Below, in pieces: positions 8,791 to 19,200 of a stretch of DNA of 64,000 nucleotides. Under the pieces are notes generated by a model. The model worked only from the letters and a program-made list of their open reading frames with translations, ran no database searches and had not been told where the DNA came from. Source of the stretch: a bacterium (GTDB lineage: Bacteria; Bacillota; Clostridia; Christensenellales; Aristaeellaceae); contig SFTH01000015.1 of assembly GCA_004563405.1 (NCBI GenBank), positions 1 through 64,000 of the forward strand, in the 5' to 3' direction. The translations under genes and the position numbers were made by a program. Numbering within the stretch: the first letter of the stretch is position 1; each line of letters begins with the position of its first letter.

Positions 8791-10527
8791 ATGGAGCGCA
8801 AGCCTTATTCCGGTTCTTCGGAGCGCGCACGGGGCGCGTCGACGAACCGCCCGGGTTCTGCAGACAAGCGTACCTCTGCTTCTTATGCGCGCAATTCTGC
8901 CTCTACGCGCAGCGGCGCGGGCGAAGCGCCGCGCACCGCCCCGAACAGGCGTCCGGAGGCCGACCGCAGCGGCGCGACGCGCAGACCTGCGCCCCAGGGG
9001 CGCGCCTATCCGGAGGGCAACGCCCACGCCGGCTGCAGCGGATATGAGCCGCGAAGCGGAAGCGGCAGGGCGGATAACCGGAGCCGCAGCGCGCAACCCG
9101 TACGGCCTTCCAGACCGAGGCGCAGAAAGAAGGATCCCTTGGCGCGCCTGATTCCGCTGGGCATGCTGGTGGCCGCGCTGATCCTCGCGTTTCAGGTGGG
9201 TTCCGCCTGGCTGGTGGCCACGGCGAACCGGTCTACATATCTGGACAATATCTATGTGAACGGCATCAAGATCGACGCCTTCACCAGGGAGGCGGGCGCA
9301 GAATACGTGCGCCAGCAGATTGACGAGCGCCTCAACGCCACCTACACGCTCACTTGCGGTGAGAAGAGCTGGAGCATCTGCGCGGCGGACTTTGGCGCGA
9401 GCATCGAGACGGACGCGCTGATGGAACGGGCGTGGAACATTGGCCACGTCGGCACGATATTCGACCGGAAGAAGGCCGTCCAGTCCCTGAAGGAGAACCC
9501 CATCGAGCTGGAAGCGCCGCTGAATTATGACGAGAGCCGCGTCGATACGCTGGTGGACGAAATCTACAACGCGGTCTATGTGGCGCCGCAGGACGCGGCA
9601 GTCGCAATGAACGTGGATCAGCCCTATCTGATCTCCGAGTCCTCCCGTGGCGAGGAGCTGGACCGGGAGATCGCCCGGGAGCAGATCGTCTCCCTGATCG
9701 AGACGGGCGAGGGCGAGGGCGAGCTGCCGATGATCATGCTGGATCCGGCGCTGAGCACCGACTCTGCCATGGAATCCATGAACCTGATCGTCGAATACAA
9801 GACGGACACCTCCATGCGCGGCTACAACAGCCGCTACAACGTGCGCAAGGCCCTCTCCTACTTCAGTCCCATGGAGGTCAAGCCCGGCGAGGAAGTGGAC
9901 TTCAACGCCATCGTGGGCCCCCGCACCGAGGAGCGCGGATGGATGCCCGCGACGGAATACATCGACAATCAGGCCAAGGAGGGCTACGGTGGCGGCGTGT
10001 GCCAGGCCAGCTCCACGCTCTACGGCGCGCTGCTGAAGGCGGGCATGACCATCATTGACCGCTACCCCCACTCCATGACGGTCGCCTATGTGGATCCGAG
10101 CCTGGACGCGGCGGTGACGGATACCAAGAAGAACCTGGTCTTCCGCAACGACACCGACAACTCCATCTTCATCTTCACGGAGGTCACCACGGAGTACGCT
10201 GCGGTGCGCATCTACGGCGAGCGCCCGGCCTACCGCTACGAGCTGGAATCCAAGATTGTCAGCCAGGACAACAACGCCGTGCGCGTCAGCTACATCCCCG
10301 ACAGGGACGCCAAGTACTGCTACTACGAGACTGAGACGCAGCTCTACAAGAAGGGCCACTCCGCCTGCACCAGCGAGGGATGGATCGTTGCCTACGACTG
10401 GGACACCGGCGAGGAGGTCTCCCGCAAGCAGCTCTCCCTGGACATCTATGAGTCCGGCACCGACATCTACTGGCGTGGCATCCATTCCGTCAACGAGGTC
10501 GAAGTCGCAGATCCGACTTTGCAATAA
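8791..10527 (+). CDS. VanW family membrane-anchored protein
   Basis: The first 115 residues are basic and Ser/Arg/Ala-rich. A single membrane segment follows (about 122-148, 'LGMLVAALILAFQVG'), then a peptidoglycan-binding-4-like region. The VanW domain lies at about 340-490 and contains 'SYFSPMEVKPGEEVDF', 'GYGGGVCQASSTLYGA' and 'YPHSMTVAYV'. The biochemical role of VanW is unknown; in vancomycin-resistance clusters it is accessory. No van genes are present here, so this is a housekeeping-type envelope protein. ATG 8791 has GGAGAGG about 9 bases upstream. An in-frame ATG at 8758 overlaps the -10 element and is rejected. Confidence 0.85.
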   Translation: MERKPYSGSSERARGASTNRPGSADKRTSASYARNSASTRSGAGEAPRTAPNRRPEADRSGATRRPAPQGRAYPEGNAHAGCSGYEPRSGSGRADNRSRSAQPVRPSRPRRRKKDPLARLIPLGMLVAALILAFQVGSAWLVATANRSTYLDNIYVNGIKIDAFTREAGAEYVRQQIDERLNATYTLTCGEKSWSICAADFGASIETDALMERAWNIGHVGTIFDRKKAVQSLKENPIELEAPLNYDESRVDTLVDEIYNAVYVAPQDAAVAMNVDQPYLISESSRGEELDREIAREQIVSLIETGEGEGELPMIMLDPALSTDSAMESMNLIVEYKTDTSMRGYNSRYNVRKALSYFSPMEVKPGEEVDFNAIVGPRTEERGWMPATEYIDNQAKEGYGGGVCQASSTLYGALLKAGMTIIDRYPHSMTVAYVDPSLDAAVTDTKKNLVFRNDTDNSIFIFTEVTTEYAAVRIYGERPAYRYELESKIVSQDNNAVRVSYIPDRDAKYCYYETETQLYKKGHSACTSEGWIVAYDWDTGEEVSRKQLSLDIYESGTDIYWRGIHSVNEVEVADPTLQ

Positions 10528-10561
10528 AACAATAAAATACGCACCGGGAGTGTATGAAGAG

Positions 10562-10942
10562 ATGAAGAAATGCTTTCTGACCCAGAGAGGCCCCAAGGCC
10601 ATCGGGCCCTATTCAACGGCGAACATCGCCGGTTCCTGCTGCTATCTGTCCGGCATGCTGGGCGTAAACCCGGAGACCGGCAAGCTGGCGGAGGGCGGCG
10701 TGGAGGCCCAGGCCCGGCAGGCCATGAACAATGTGCGCACCGTGCTGGAGGAAATGGGACTGAGCACCGGCGCGGTGGTCAAGACCACCGTCTTCCTGGC
10801 GGATCTGGGCGACTTTGGCGCGGTGAACGCCATCTATGCGGATTTCTTCGGCCCGGACTATCCCGCGCGCAGCTGCGTGCAGGTGGCCCGCCTGCCGATG
10901 GACGCTCTGGTCGAGATCGAGGCCATTGCGACCCTGGAATAA
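10562..10942 (+). CDS. ridA: RidA family reactive imine/enamine deaminase
   Basis: The 126-residue protein has the RidA/YjgF signature 'PARSCVQVARLPMDALVEIEA', including the substrate-binding Arg, plus 'AIGPYSTANI' near the N-terminus. RidA trimers hydrolyse reactive 2-aminoacrylate-type intermediates made by PLP enzymes. The gene follows the VanW-family gene by 34 bp with only a modest GGGAG ribosome-binding site. There is no terminator between them, so read-through is likely. Confidence 0.9.
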   Translation: MKKCFLTQRGPKAIGPYSTANIAGSCCYLSGMLGVNPETGKLAEGGVEAQARQAMNNVRTVLEEMGLSTGAVVKTTVFLADLGDFGAVNAIYADFFGPDYPARSCVQVARLPMDALVEIEAIATLE

Positions 10943-11001
10943 GGGATCGGTTGTATCGGGATTGGGATTTCTGCAAAGGATAATAGAAGTGAGGGGTTAT
11001 T

Positions 11002-12003
11002 ATGTTTGAATCGGCGAACGTATCCATTTTCGCGGGCAGCGGCGGACAGGTCTTTGCGGAGCGCATGTGCAAGTACATGGGCAAGCGGCTCGGTTCTTCC
11101 GAAGTGATCACCTTCTCTGAGGGCAACACGTTTGTCCGCGTCAATGAATCCGTGCGCGACCGCGACGTGCTACTGGTGCAGCCCATCGGCCTGCACTCCA
11201 ACGATGAATTCGTGGAAATTCTGTTCTGGATGGACGCCTTCAAGCGCGCCAACGCACACTCCTGCACGCTCATCATGCCCTACTTCGGCTACGGCAAGGG
11301 CGACAAGAAGGACGAGCCCCGCGTGTCCATCCGCGCCCGCGTCTGCGCGGAGTGCATGGAGCTGGCGGGCGCCGACCGCTTCGTGACCATGGATCTGCAC
11401 GCGCAGCAGCTCCAGGGCTTCTTCAAGCGCCCGATGGACCATCTCTACGCCACGCCCATGCTGGCCGAGGTGGTCAAGCAGCTGGACACGAGCAACATGG
11501 TCATCGTCTCCCCCGACGCAGGCTACGCCAAGCAGGCGCGCAAGTTCGCCTCCATGCTGAACCTGCCCATCGCCATCGGCGACAAGGAGCGCGTGGATCA
11601 CACCGAAAACGCCTCGATCCTCGAGGTCATCGGCGAGGTCAAGGGCAAGGATTGCCTGATCGTGGACGACTTCACCATCTCCGGCGGCACGCTGGTGAAC
11701 CTGGCCGACAGCCTCGTGGCCCGCGGCGCAAGGAGCATCCGCGCCATGCTGAGCCACAACATCATCTCCGCCTCCGGCGTGCGAAAGATCAACGCCAGCC
11801 GCATCGAGGCCGTCTACTCCACCGACACCGTCTCCAACCCCAACATCGTCGGCGAGGAAAAGTTCAAGACGATCTCCGTGGCTCCCATGTTCGCCGAAAC
11901 CATCATGCGCTACTACAACTACGAGTCCGTCAACGACATGTTCAACAAGCTGCCGGACAAGGTGGTACAGGCGGGCTTTGAGCTTGCCGGCCTGAAGCTC
12001 TGA
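11002..12003 (+). CDS. prs: divergent ribose-phosphate pyrophosphokinase (PRPP synthetase)
   Basis: The protein is 333 residues, against about 315 for typical class I enzymes. Conserved family elements include 'MDLHAQQLQGFF', 'VSPDAGYAKQARKFA' and the PRPP loop region 'LIVDDFTISGGTL'. These differ from the usual form: the loop is normally DDMIDTGGT, and the catalytic flexible loop reads 'YGKGDKKDEPRVSI' instead of the Arg-rich YARQDRK-type sequence. It probably makes PRPP from ribose-5-phosphate and ATP, but it may be a paralogue with altered kinetics or regulation. GAGGGG precedes the ATG. The symbol is assigned by family. Confidence 0.8.
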   Translation: MFESANVSIFAGSGGQVFAERMCKYMGKRLGSSEVITFSEGNTFVRVNESVRDRDVLLVQPIGLHSNDEFVEILFWMDAFKRANAHSCTLIMPYFGYGKGDKKDEPRVSIRARVCAECMELAGADRFVTMDLHAQQLQGFFKRPMDHLYATPMLAEVVKQLDTSNMVIVSPDAGYAKQARKFASMLNLPIAIGDKERVDHTENASILEVIGEVKGKDCLIVDDFTISGGTLVNLADSLVARGARSIRAMLSHNIISASGVRKINASRIEAVYSTDTVSNPNIVGEEKFKTISVAPMFAETIMRYYNYESVNDMFNKLPDKVVQAGFELAGLKL

Positions 12004-12015
12004 TTCAGAGGCGCA

Positions 12016-12045
12016 GCCGCCCGGCCCTCTTCGGAGCCGGGCGGT
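12016..12045 (+). terminator. hairpin downstream of the PRPP synthetase gene
   Basis: Arms 12016-12025 and 12036-12045 pair over 10 positions, but no T-run follows. It may act together with the next element. Confidence 0.45.
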
Positions 12046-12074
12046 TCACAAGATCAACTTCAAAGCAATGTTTC

Positions 12075-12119
12075 AAAAAACCAGGAGTCGGAGCTTCGCG
12101 CCCCGGCCCCTGGTTTTTT
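12075..12119. terminator. bidirectional terminator between the convergent prs and glnS genes
   Basis: AAAAAACCAGG (12075-12085) and CCTGGTTTTTT (12109-12119) are perfect complements, giving a T-run on both strands. The remainder of the 300-bp gap to 12303 contains only the next hairpin. Confidence 0.8.
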
Positions 12120-12258
12120 CTCCATTCCCCGACGCATCGCCGGGAGCTGTCCGCATATCGCGCGTCCCCGCCGTACGCGCCGTCGGGGACAATGACTCCA
12201 TTGCGAGAGGGTTGTGGCCCTCCCACACTCTCCTGACGCCTTCGACAGCCGAAAGCAG

Positions 12259-12288
12259 CGCTTCCGCCGGGTGATTCCGGCGGAAGCG
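12259..12288 (-). terminator. hairpin downstream of glnS
   Basis: A perfect 12-bp stem (12259-12270 with 12277-12288, loop GTGATT) sits 15 bases past the glnS stop on the minus strand. There is no long T-run. Confidence 0.6.
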
Positions 12289-12303
12289 CCGCCTGTCATG
12301 CAT

Positions 12304-14016
<1,713 letters not shown>

Positions 14017-14047
14017 TCCCCCTACTCCTTATGCTTTTGAAGCCCGC

Positions 14048-15481
14048 TCAAAGGGCGACGTCCATGGCGATTTCCATGGTGGGCTCTGCGTCCGCGCCGC
14101 CGGGCGCGACGCTCGCTTCGACAGCCGGTGCAACGGTCTCCGCCGCCTGCGCGCCGGGCAGCAGCCCGTTGCGCAGCACATAGCTGTCCTCCAGCCAGAG
14201 CACATCCTCCTCGCCCAGCGTGGGCGAAATCTTTGCGATTCCCGCCAGCAGCGTCGCGCCCCGCTCGGGGTCGGAGATCCTGGGCTGGAAGTCGTTGTAG
14301 TCCTTGTTGGAGGAAATCAGCGCCGGAATGATGTCGATGCCCGCGTCCGTGGCCTCGCCGTCGCCGGTCAGGACGAACTTCTGGCGGAAGATCACGCAGT
14401 CCTGAATGTAGGGATCGTCGTTTCCACCGAAACAGAAGTTCCCCAGGCTGGTGATGATGTACTTTCCCTTGTAGCGCTCGATCTCCCCGTAGACGTGGGA
14501 GTGATTGCCGATGACGATGTCCGCGCCCGCGTCGATGAGCGCGCGGCCCATGCGGCGGCAGTAGCTGGACATTTCGTACTGGTGTTCCTTGCCCCAGTGC
14601 ATGGACACGATGAGCATGTCGCACTTTTCGTTCGCAGCCTGCACCGCGGAGAGGATGTCCTTCGCCTCAAAGTTCCACTCCGTGAAGCCCAGGGAGCCCA
14701 CGGTGTAGCCGTTGACCTCGGTGTAGTACTCCGGGCCGTAGCCGCTGGCGCCGATGCCGGCCTCGGTCAGCGCCTTATAGGTGTCCTTGAAGCCGTCCTC
14801 CAGATAGTCCAGCGCATGGTTGTTGGCCATGTTAGCAATCTCCACGCTCGAACCGGAGAGGATGTTCACATATTCGGGATAGCCCCGGAAGTTGAAGGCC
14901 CTGCGGGGGCGCTTGGTGTTGTGGCTGGTGAGCGGGCCCTCCAGATTGACGATGGTCAGATCGTCCTGGGAAAAGAGATCCCGCACGTTCTGGAAGAAGT
15001 AGTCGTAGCCGTATTTGTCCACATAGGACTTGAAATTGCTGCGCGCGCCGCTGCCCGTGGTGTAGGTGCCCAGCGTGCAGTCTCCAACGGCCGTGATGGT
15101 GATGGTCGCGGGCTCACGGGTGGGATCCGGCGTGGGCGGCGCAACCGCCTGGAAGCGTCCGGGCCGCTCCTCCTCCTGCTGGGGCGCCTGCGTCTCCGGC
15201 ACGGCCGTGGGCAAGGCGGTCTCCTCCGGAAGAATCGAAACCGGATCCGGCGTGGGCGTGGCCTGCGCGGACGCGATTTCCACGCTGCCCTCGTCCACAT
15301 ACCAGATGTCGCCGGGCGTGGTGTAGGTCTGGCGGTTTCCCGCGGGCTGCGCGTTCAGCGCCGCCATCATCAGTATGCCGCAGCCGCACAGCGCGGACAG
15401 CACGATGATGCTCAGAGTCGCGCGGTGATTTCCGGCCCTGCGCCCCCGCCTGCGATTATTCTTGCTCCGATTGTTTTTCAT
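14048..15481 (-). CDS. CapA-family (poly-gamma-glutamate synthesis type) phosphoesterase-like protein
   Basis: The 477-residue protein starts with a basic segment and a membrane helix (about residues 22-44). A Pro/Glu/Thr-rich linker follows, then a CapA domain from about 115 to 400. CapA metallophosphoesterase-like motifs are 'GDCTLGTY', 'VNLEGPLTS', 'ANMANNHALDY', 'SMHWGKEHQY' and 'NHSHVYGEI'. The family includes PgsA/CapA, needed for polyglutamate capsule export, but no pgsBC partners are nearby, so the substrate is unknown. The start at 15481 follows AAGGGA. An upstream in-frame ATG at 15514 lies next to the -10 box and is less likely. Confidence 0.82.
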   Translation of the reverse strand: MKNNRSKNNRRRGRRAGNHRATLSIIVLSALCGCGILMMAALNAQPAGNRQTYTTPGDIWYVDEGSVEIASAQATPTPDPVSILPEETALPTAVPETQAPQQEEERPGRFQAVAPPTPDPTREPATITITAVGDCTLGTYTTGSGARSNFKSYVDKYGYDYFFQNVRDLFSQDDLTIVNLEGPLTSHNTKRPRRAFNFRGYPEYVNILSGSSVEIANMANNHALDYLEDGFKDTYKALTEAGIGASGYGPEYYTEVNGYTVGSLGFTEWNFEAKDILSAVQAANEKCDMLIVSMHWGKEHQYEMSSYCRRMGRALIDAGADIVIGNHSHVYGEIERYKGKYIITSLGNFCFGGNDDPYIQDCVIFRQKFVLTGDGEATDAGIDIIPALISSNKDYNDFQPRISDPERGATLLAGIAKISPTLGEEDVLWLEDSYVLRNGLLPGAQAAETVAPAVEASVAPGGADAEPTMEIAMDVAL

Positions 15482-15521
15482 AGGATTCAAACAGTCCCTT
15501 ACTGTAAAATTCATTCATTTT

Positions 15522-15527
15522 ATTATA
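15522..15527 (-). promoter_or_regulatory. -10 element of the capA-glnS operon
   Basis: TATAAT on the minus strand, 41 bases before the chosen start codon. The -35 is poor (TGGAAT, 17-bp spacer). Confidence 0.45.
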
Positions 15528-15673
15528 CACACTGCGGCGTTGATATTCCATGAAACGGCGGTTAATTTTGCTCTTAATCCATCTTTTTGTAACAGTTGTT
15601 CGCAGCTTCGTAAAGAATTTCGCGCGGCCGAACCGTCCCGCAGCTCTGCGGCCGACCCGGGATGGAAATCCCA

Positions 15674-15707
15674 AAAAGAGAGAGGCCCGGAGGTTTTCCT
15701 CCGGGCC
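15674..15707 (-). terminator. terminator of the decarboxylase operon
   Basis: A perfect 10-bp stem (15684-15693 with 15698-15707, four-base loop), followed on the minus strand by TCTCTCTTTTT. It lies 12 bases past the last gene. Confidence 0.85.
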
Positions 15708-15719
15708 CCGTCAGGACAC

Positions 15720-17132
15720 TCAGATGGGCATGGCGTTGTTCTTCTCGTCGCGCACGGAGTTGTCCAGCTTGAGCTGGGACGCCTGACGGGCGATGAAGAA
15801 CTTCTCCGCGACCTGCGGGAACAGGGCGTAGGAGAGCACGTCCTCCTCCTGGGTGATGTACTGGCCGATCTCCTTGCGGAACTCGTCCAGATGCTTTGCG
15901 CCATAGTTGGGATCGTCCACGGGGCGGCAGGTAATGACCTTGCGGTCGCCGATGACCTTCTTGCGAACTTCCTCGTTCACCGGCGCCGGCAGCGTGCCGT
16001 ACTCGCCGGCCATCAGGCCCTGGGACTCCTTGGGATTCATCTTGTAGCGCTCGCCGGTGATGACGTTCATCACGGCCTGGGTGCCCACGATCTGAGAGGT
16101 GGGGGTGACCAGCGGCGGATAGCCGAAGTCCTTGCGCACCCGCGGAACCTCCGCCAGCACCTCGTAGAGCTTGTCGGACTTGCCGGCCTGCTTGAGCTGG
16201 TTGATGAGGTTGGAGAGCATGCCGCCCGGAACCTGATACTTCAGGGTGTTGACGTCCACCTTCAGAACCTTGGGGTCCAGGATGCCCTGCTCGGTCAGCT
16301 TCTGGGCGACGCCGCGGAAGTGATCGGTGGCCTTGGTCAGCAGATCCAGGTCAATGCCGGTGTCGTACTCGGTGCCGCGCAGGGTGGCGACCAGGGATTC
16401 GGTGGCGGGCTGAGCCGTGCCGTTGCCCATGGGGGACAGCGCGCAGTCCACGATGTCGCATCCCGCCTCGATGGCCTTCAGGTTGACCATGTCGCCGGTA
16501 CCGGTGGTGTTGTGGGTGTGCAGGTGCACCAGCGTCTCGGGCTTGAGGGCCTGCTTGAGCTTCTTGACCAGGGAATATGCATCGTAGGGCAACAGCAGGT
16601 TCGCCATGTCCTTGATGCAGATGTTGTCCGCGCCCATCTTCTCCAGCTTCAGGGCCAGCTCAACGAAGTACTCCTCGGTGTGCACCGGGCTGATGGTGTA
16701 GGACAGCGCGACCTCGCAGATTCCGCCGTACTTCTTGGTGGCTTTGATGCAGGCCTCCAGGTTGCGGGGATCGTTCAGGGCGTCGAAAATGCGGATGACG
16801 TCGATGCCGTTCTTGATGGACAGGCGGACGAACTCGTCCACCACGTCGTCGGCATAGTGGCGGTAGCCCAGAATGTTCTGGCCGCGGAAGAGCATCTGCA
16901 GCTTGGTGTTCGGCAGGGCCGCCTTCAGCTTGCGCAGGCGCTCCCAGGGATCCTCGTTCAAAAAGCGCAGGCAGCTGTCGAAGGTCGCGCCGCCCCAGCA
17001 CTCCAGAGAATAATAGCCAACCTTGTCCAGCACCTCGCACGCCGGCAGCATGTCCTCGGTGCGCATGCGGGTCGCAGCCTGGGACTGATGGGCGTCGCGA
17101 AGGATGGTCTCGGTAATCATGACTTTGCCCAT
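15720..17132 (-). CDS. oadA: OadA/PycB/5S-type carboxyltransferase subunit (oxaloacetate decarboxylase alpha without biotin domain)
   Basis: A 470-residue HMGL-like TIM-barrel carboxyltransferase. Key features are 'ITETILRDAHQSQAATRM' (metal and substrate site) at the N-terminus, 'ECWGGATFDSCLRF', 'RGQNILGY', 'IKDMANLL' and 'LHTHNTTGTG' (metal-binding His pair). A PYC-OadA conserved domain follows. There is no C-terminal biotinyl domain; the carrier is encoded separately upstream. The protein would exchange CO2 between oxaloacetate/pyruvate and carrier biotin. It is the last gene of the operon, 82 bp after oadB with an imperfect GC-rich hairpin in the gap, and AGGAGG before the ATG. Confidence 0.9.
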   Translation of the reverse strand: MGKVMITETILRDAHQSQAATRMRTEDMLPACEVLDKVGYYSLECWGGATFDSCLRFLNEDPWERLRKLKAALPNTKLQMLFRGQNILGYRHYADDVVDEFVRLSIKNGIDVIRIFDALNDPRNLEACIKATKKYGGICEVALSYTISPVHTEEYFVELALKLEKMGADNICIKDMANLLLPYDAYSLVKKLKQALKPETLVHLHTHNTTGTGDMVNLKAIEAGCDIVDCALSPMGNGTAQPATESLVATLRGTEYDTGIDLDLLTKATDHFRGVAQKLTEQGILDPKVLKVDVNTLKYQVPGGMLSNLINQLKQAGKSDKLYEVLAEVPRVRKDFGYPPLVTPTSQIVGTQAVMNVITGERYKMNPKESQGLMAGEYGTLPAPVNEEVRKKVIGDRKVITCRPVDDPNYGAKHLDEFRKEIGQYITQEEDVLSYALFPQVAEKFFIARQASQLKLDNSVRDEKNNAMPI

Positions 17133-17214
17133 AATGTTTTCCTCCTAGCGTTCAATCGCAAATCAAAAGCTTTCGCGCGGGGCGGGGCCTCCCGAAGGAA
17201 GCCCCCGTCCGACC

Positions 17215-18687
17215 TTACGCGAAGAGAGAGATGAACACGCCCGCCGCAACCGCAGAGCCAATGACGCCGGCCACGTTCGGGCCCATGGCGTTCATCAGCA
17301 GGAAGTTGCCGGGATCGTACTGCTGGCCGACCTTCTGGGACACGCGGGCCGCCATGGGAACGGCGGACACGCCTGCGGAGCCGATCAGCGGGTTGATCTT
17401 GCCGCCGGTGAGCTTGTTCATCAGCTTGGCCAGCAGCACGCCGCCGGCGGTGCCGCAACCGAAGGCGAACACGCCCAGGACGACGATCTTGATGGTATCC
17501 AGGGTCAGGAAGGTGGTGCCGTTGGTAGTGGCGCCGACCGTCAGACCCAGGAAGATGGTGACGATGTTGCACAGCTCGTTCTGGATGGTCTTGCTCAGAC
17601 GCTCGACCACGCCGCACACGCGGCAGAGGTTGCCGAACATCAGGCAGCCGACCAGGGTGGCCGCGTCAGGCAGCAGCAGGGACACGATGATGGTGACCAT
17701 GATCGGGAAGATGACCATCTCGGTGTGGGACACCGGGCGCAGCTGCGGCATGCGGATGACGCGCTCCTTCTGGGTGGTCAGCGCCTTCATGATGGGCGGC
17801 TGAATGACCGGAACCAGCGCCATGTAGGAGTAGGCCGCAACGGCGATCGCGCCCAGCAGGTGGGGCGCAAGCTTCGTAGTGACGAAGATGGCCGTCGGGC
17901 CGTCCGCGCCGCCGATGATGCCGATGGAGCCGGCCTCCGCGGCGGAGAAGCCCATCAGCTTCGCGCCGATGAAGGTGATGAAGATGCCCAGCTGCGCGGC
18001 AGCGCCCAGCAGCAGGCTCTTCGGGTTGGCGATCAGGGGACCGAAGTCGGTCATCGCGCCGACGCCCATGAAGATGATCGGCGGGAAGATGCCCAGCTTG
18101 ACGCCCTGGTAGAGGTAGTACAGCAGGCCCGCGTTGGAGGTCTGGAGGCTGTACTGCATCATGCCCGCGGCCTCGTTGTAGCGCAGGATGATGTCGTTGG
18201 AATCCTTGCCCAGCGCCTCGGCGGCCACGGCCGCGTCGTGCAGGGTCTCGTAGAAGGTGTACTTCACATGATCCATCATGCCCGCCGCCGGCAAGTTCGC
18301 CAGCAGCATGCCGAAGGCGATGGGCAGCAGCAGCAGGGGCTCGAACTGCTTCACGATCGCCAGATACAGAAGCAGGCAGGCCACCGCGATCATGGCGTAG
18401 TTGCGCCATTCAAATCCGTTCTCGGTGAAGCTCTTGGCAAAACCGGTGGACTGGACGATGCGCTTCAGGCCCTGAAGCACATTGATTTCGGGATCCTTGG
18501 ACGCCGTGCTGGCCTCCTCCACGGACGCCGCGACTTCCTCGGGATCGGTCACCTCGCGCACCATGTACTCGGTGGCGGGGGCCTCGCCCGCAGCCGTCTC
18601 CGCAAACGCCCATACGGTCAGCAGGGACATAAGGATCAGCAGGCACACAAAGGCGCGCGTGCCACGAACCTTTTTCAGTTTGAACAT
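17215..18687 (-). CDS. oadB: Na+-pumping decarboxylase beta subunit (OadB/MmdB/GcdB family) with N-terminal extension
   Basis: This integral membrane subunit couples decarboxylation of carboxybiotin to Na+ export. Family motifs include 'GVGAMTDFGPLIANPK' (functional Asp), 'GIIGGADGPTAIF', 'GATTNGTTFLTLDT' and 'GPNVAGVIGSAVAAG'. It has 490 residues against roughly 375-435 usually. The excess is an N-terminal signal-like helix (residues 8-30) and an acidic stretch of about 45 residues before the canonical start ('GLKRIVQSTGFAKSF'). AGGAGGG precedes the ATG. The gene is flanked by the biotin carrier and the 5S-type subunit. Confidence 0.93.
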   Translation of the reverse strand: MFKLKKVRGTRAFVCLLILMSLLTVWAFAETAAGEAPATEYMVREVTDPEEVAASVEEASTASKDPEINVLQGLKRIVQSTGFAKSFTENGFEWRNYAMIAVACLLLYLAIVKQFEPLLLLPIAFGMLLANLPAAGMMDHVKYTFYETLHDAAVAAEALGKDSNDIILRYNEAAGMMQYSLQTSNAGLLYYLYQGVKLGIFPPIIFMGVGAMTDFGPLIANPKSLLLGAAAQLGIFITFIGAKLMGFSAAEAGSIGIIGGADGPTAIFVTTKLAPHLLGAIAVAAYSYMALVPVIQPPIMKALTTQKERVIRMPQLRPVSHTEMVIFPIMVTIIVSLLLPDAATLVGCLMFGNLCRVCGVVERLSKTIQNELCNIVTIFLGLTVGATTNGTTFLTLDTIKIVVLGVFAFGCGTAGGVLLAKLMNKLTGGKINPLIGSAGVSAVPMAARVSQKVGQQYDPGNFLLMNAMGPNVAGVIGSAVAAGVFISLFA

Positions 18688-18717
18688 TCGTTAACCCTCC
18701 TTGCCGTTTCCAGGCAA

Positions 18718-19125
18718 TCAGTTCAGGGAAACGAGCAGGTCGCCGGTGTTCACGGAAGCGCCCTTGGTCACGTTCACGGAAGCCACGACGCCATCGCGGG
18801 GCGCCATGATTTCATTTTCCATCTTCATGGCCTCAAGAACGACGAGCACGTCGCCCTTCTTCACGGACTGGCCGTTCGCAACCTTCACGTCGTTGATGGT
18901 ACCGGGCATCGGAGCCTTGACGGCCTCGGCGCCGGCGGGAGCGGCTGCGGCAGCGGGGGCAGGAGCGGCGGCCTTCGGCGCGGCGGCGGGAGCCGGAGCG
19001 GCGACAGAGGCGGGCGCGGCGACGGGAGCAGCGACGGGAGCGGCAGCAAACACGGGCGCGCCGCCGATTTCTTCAACTTCGACTTCGTAGGACTGGCCAT
19101 TGACGGTAATCGCAAACTTGCGCAT
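18718..19125 (-). CDS. biotin carrier protein of the decarboxylase complex
   Basis: A 135-residue protein with a short N-terminal beta region, an Ala/Pro-rich flexible linker (about 25-65) and a biotinyl domain with the canonical 'EAMKME' motif. Lys101 is the expected biotinylation site. It corresponds to MmdC/GcdC or the transcarboxylase 1.3S subunit. It should shuttle carboxybiotin from the carboxyltransferases to OadB. It sits 30 bp upstream of oadB with GGAGG before the ATG. Confidence 0.93.
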   Translation of the reverse strand: MRKFAITVNGQSYEVEVEEIGGAPVFAAAPVAAPVAAPASVAAPAPAAAPKAAAPAPAAAAAPAGAEAVKAPMPGTINDVKVANGQSVKKGDVLVVLEAMKMENEIMAPRDGVVASVNVTKGASVNTGDLLVSLN

Positions 19126-19171
19126 GATGTTTTCCTCCTAAATCTTCAATCAATTGAAAGCGAATGTCCGT

Positions 19172-19192
19172 CCGGCGCGCTTCACGCGCCGG
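19172..19192 (-). other. intercistronic hairpin between oadG and the biotin carrier gene
   Basis: A perfect 8-bp inverted repeat (19172-19179 with 19185-19192). It has no T-run, so it more likely affects mRNA stability or subunit ratio than termination. Confidence 0.5.
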
Positions 19193-19200
19193 AGCGCGGC

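Noticed and set aside
8791..10527. Vancomycin resistance
   Set aside because: VanW-family proteins are widespread in Clostridia; no vanA, vanH, vanX, vanR or vanS homologue is present in the window.
12073..12303. Open frames of 68-79 codons between prs and glnS
   Set aside because: They span a bidirectional terminator and a 12-bp perfect hairpin and have no start signals.
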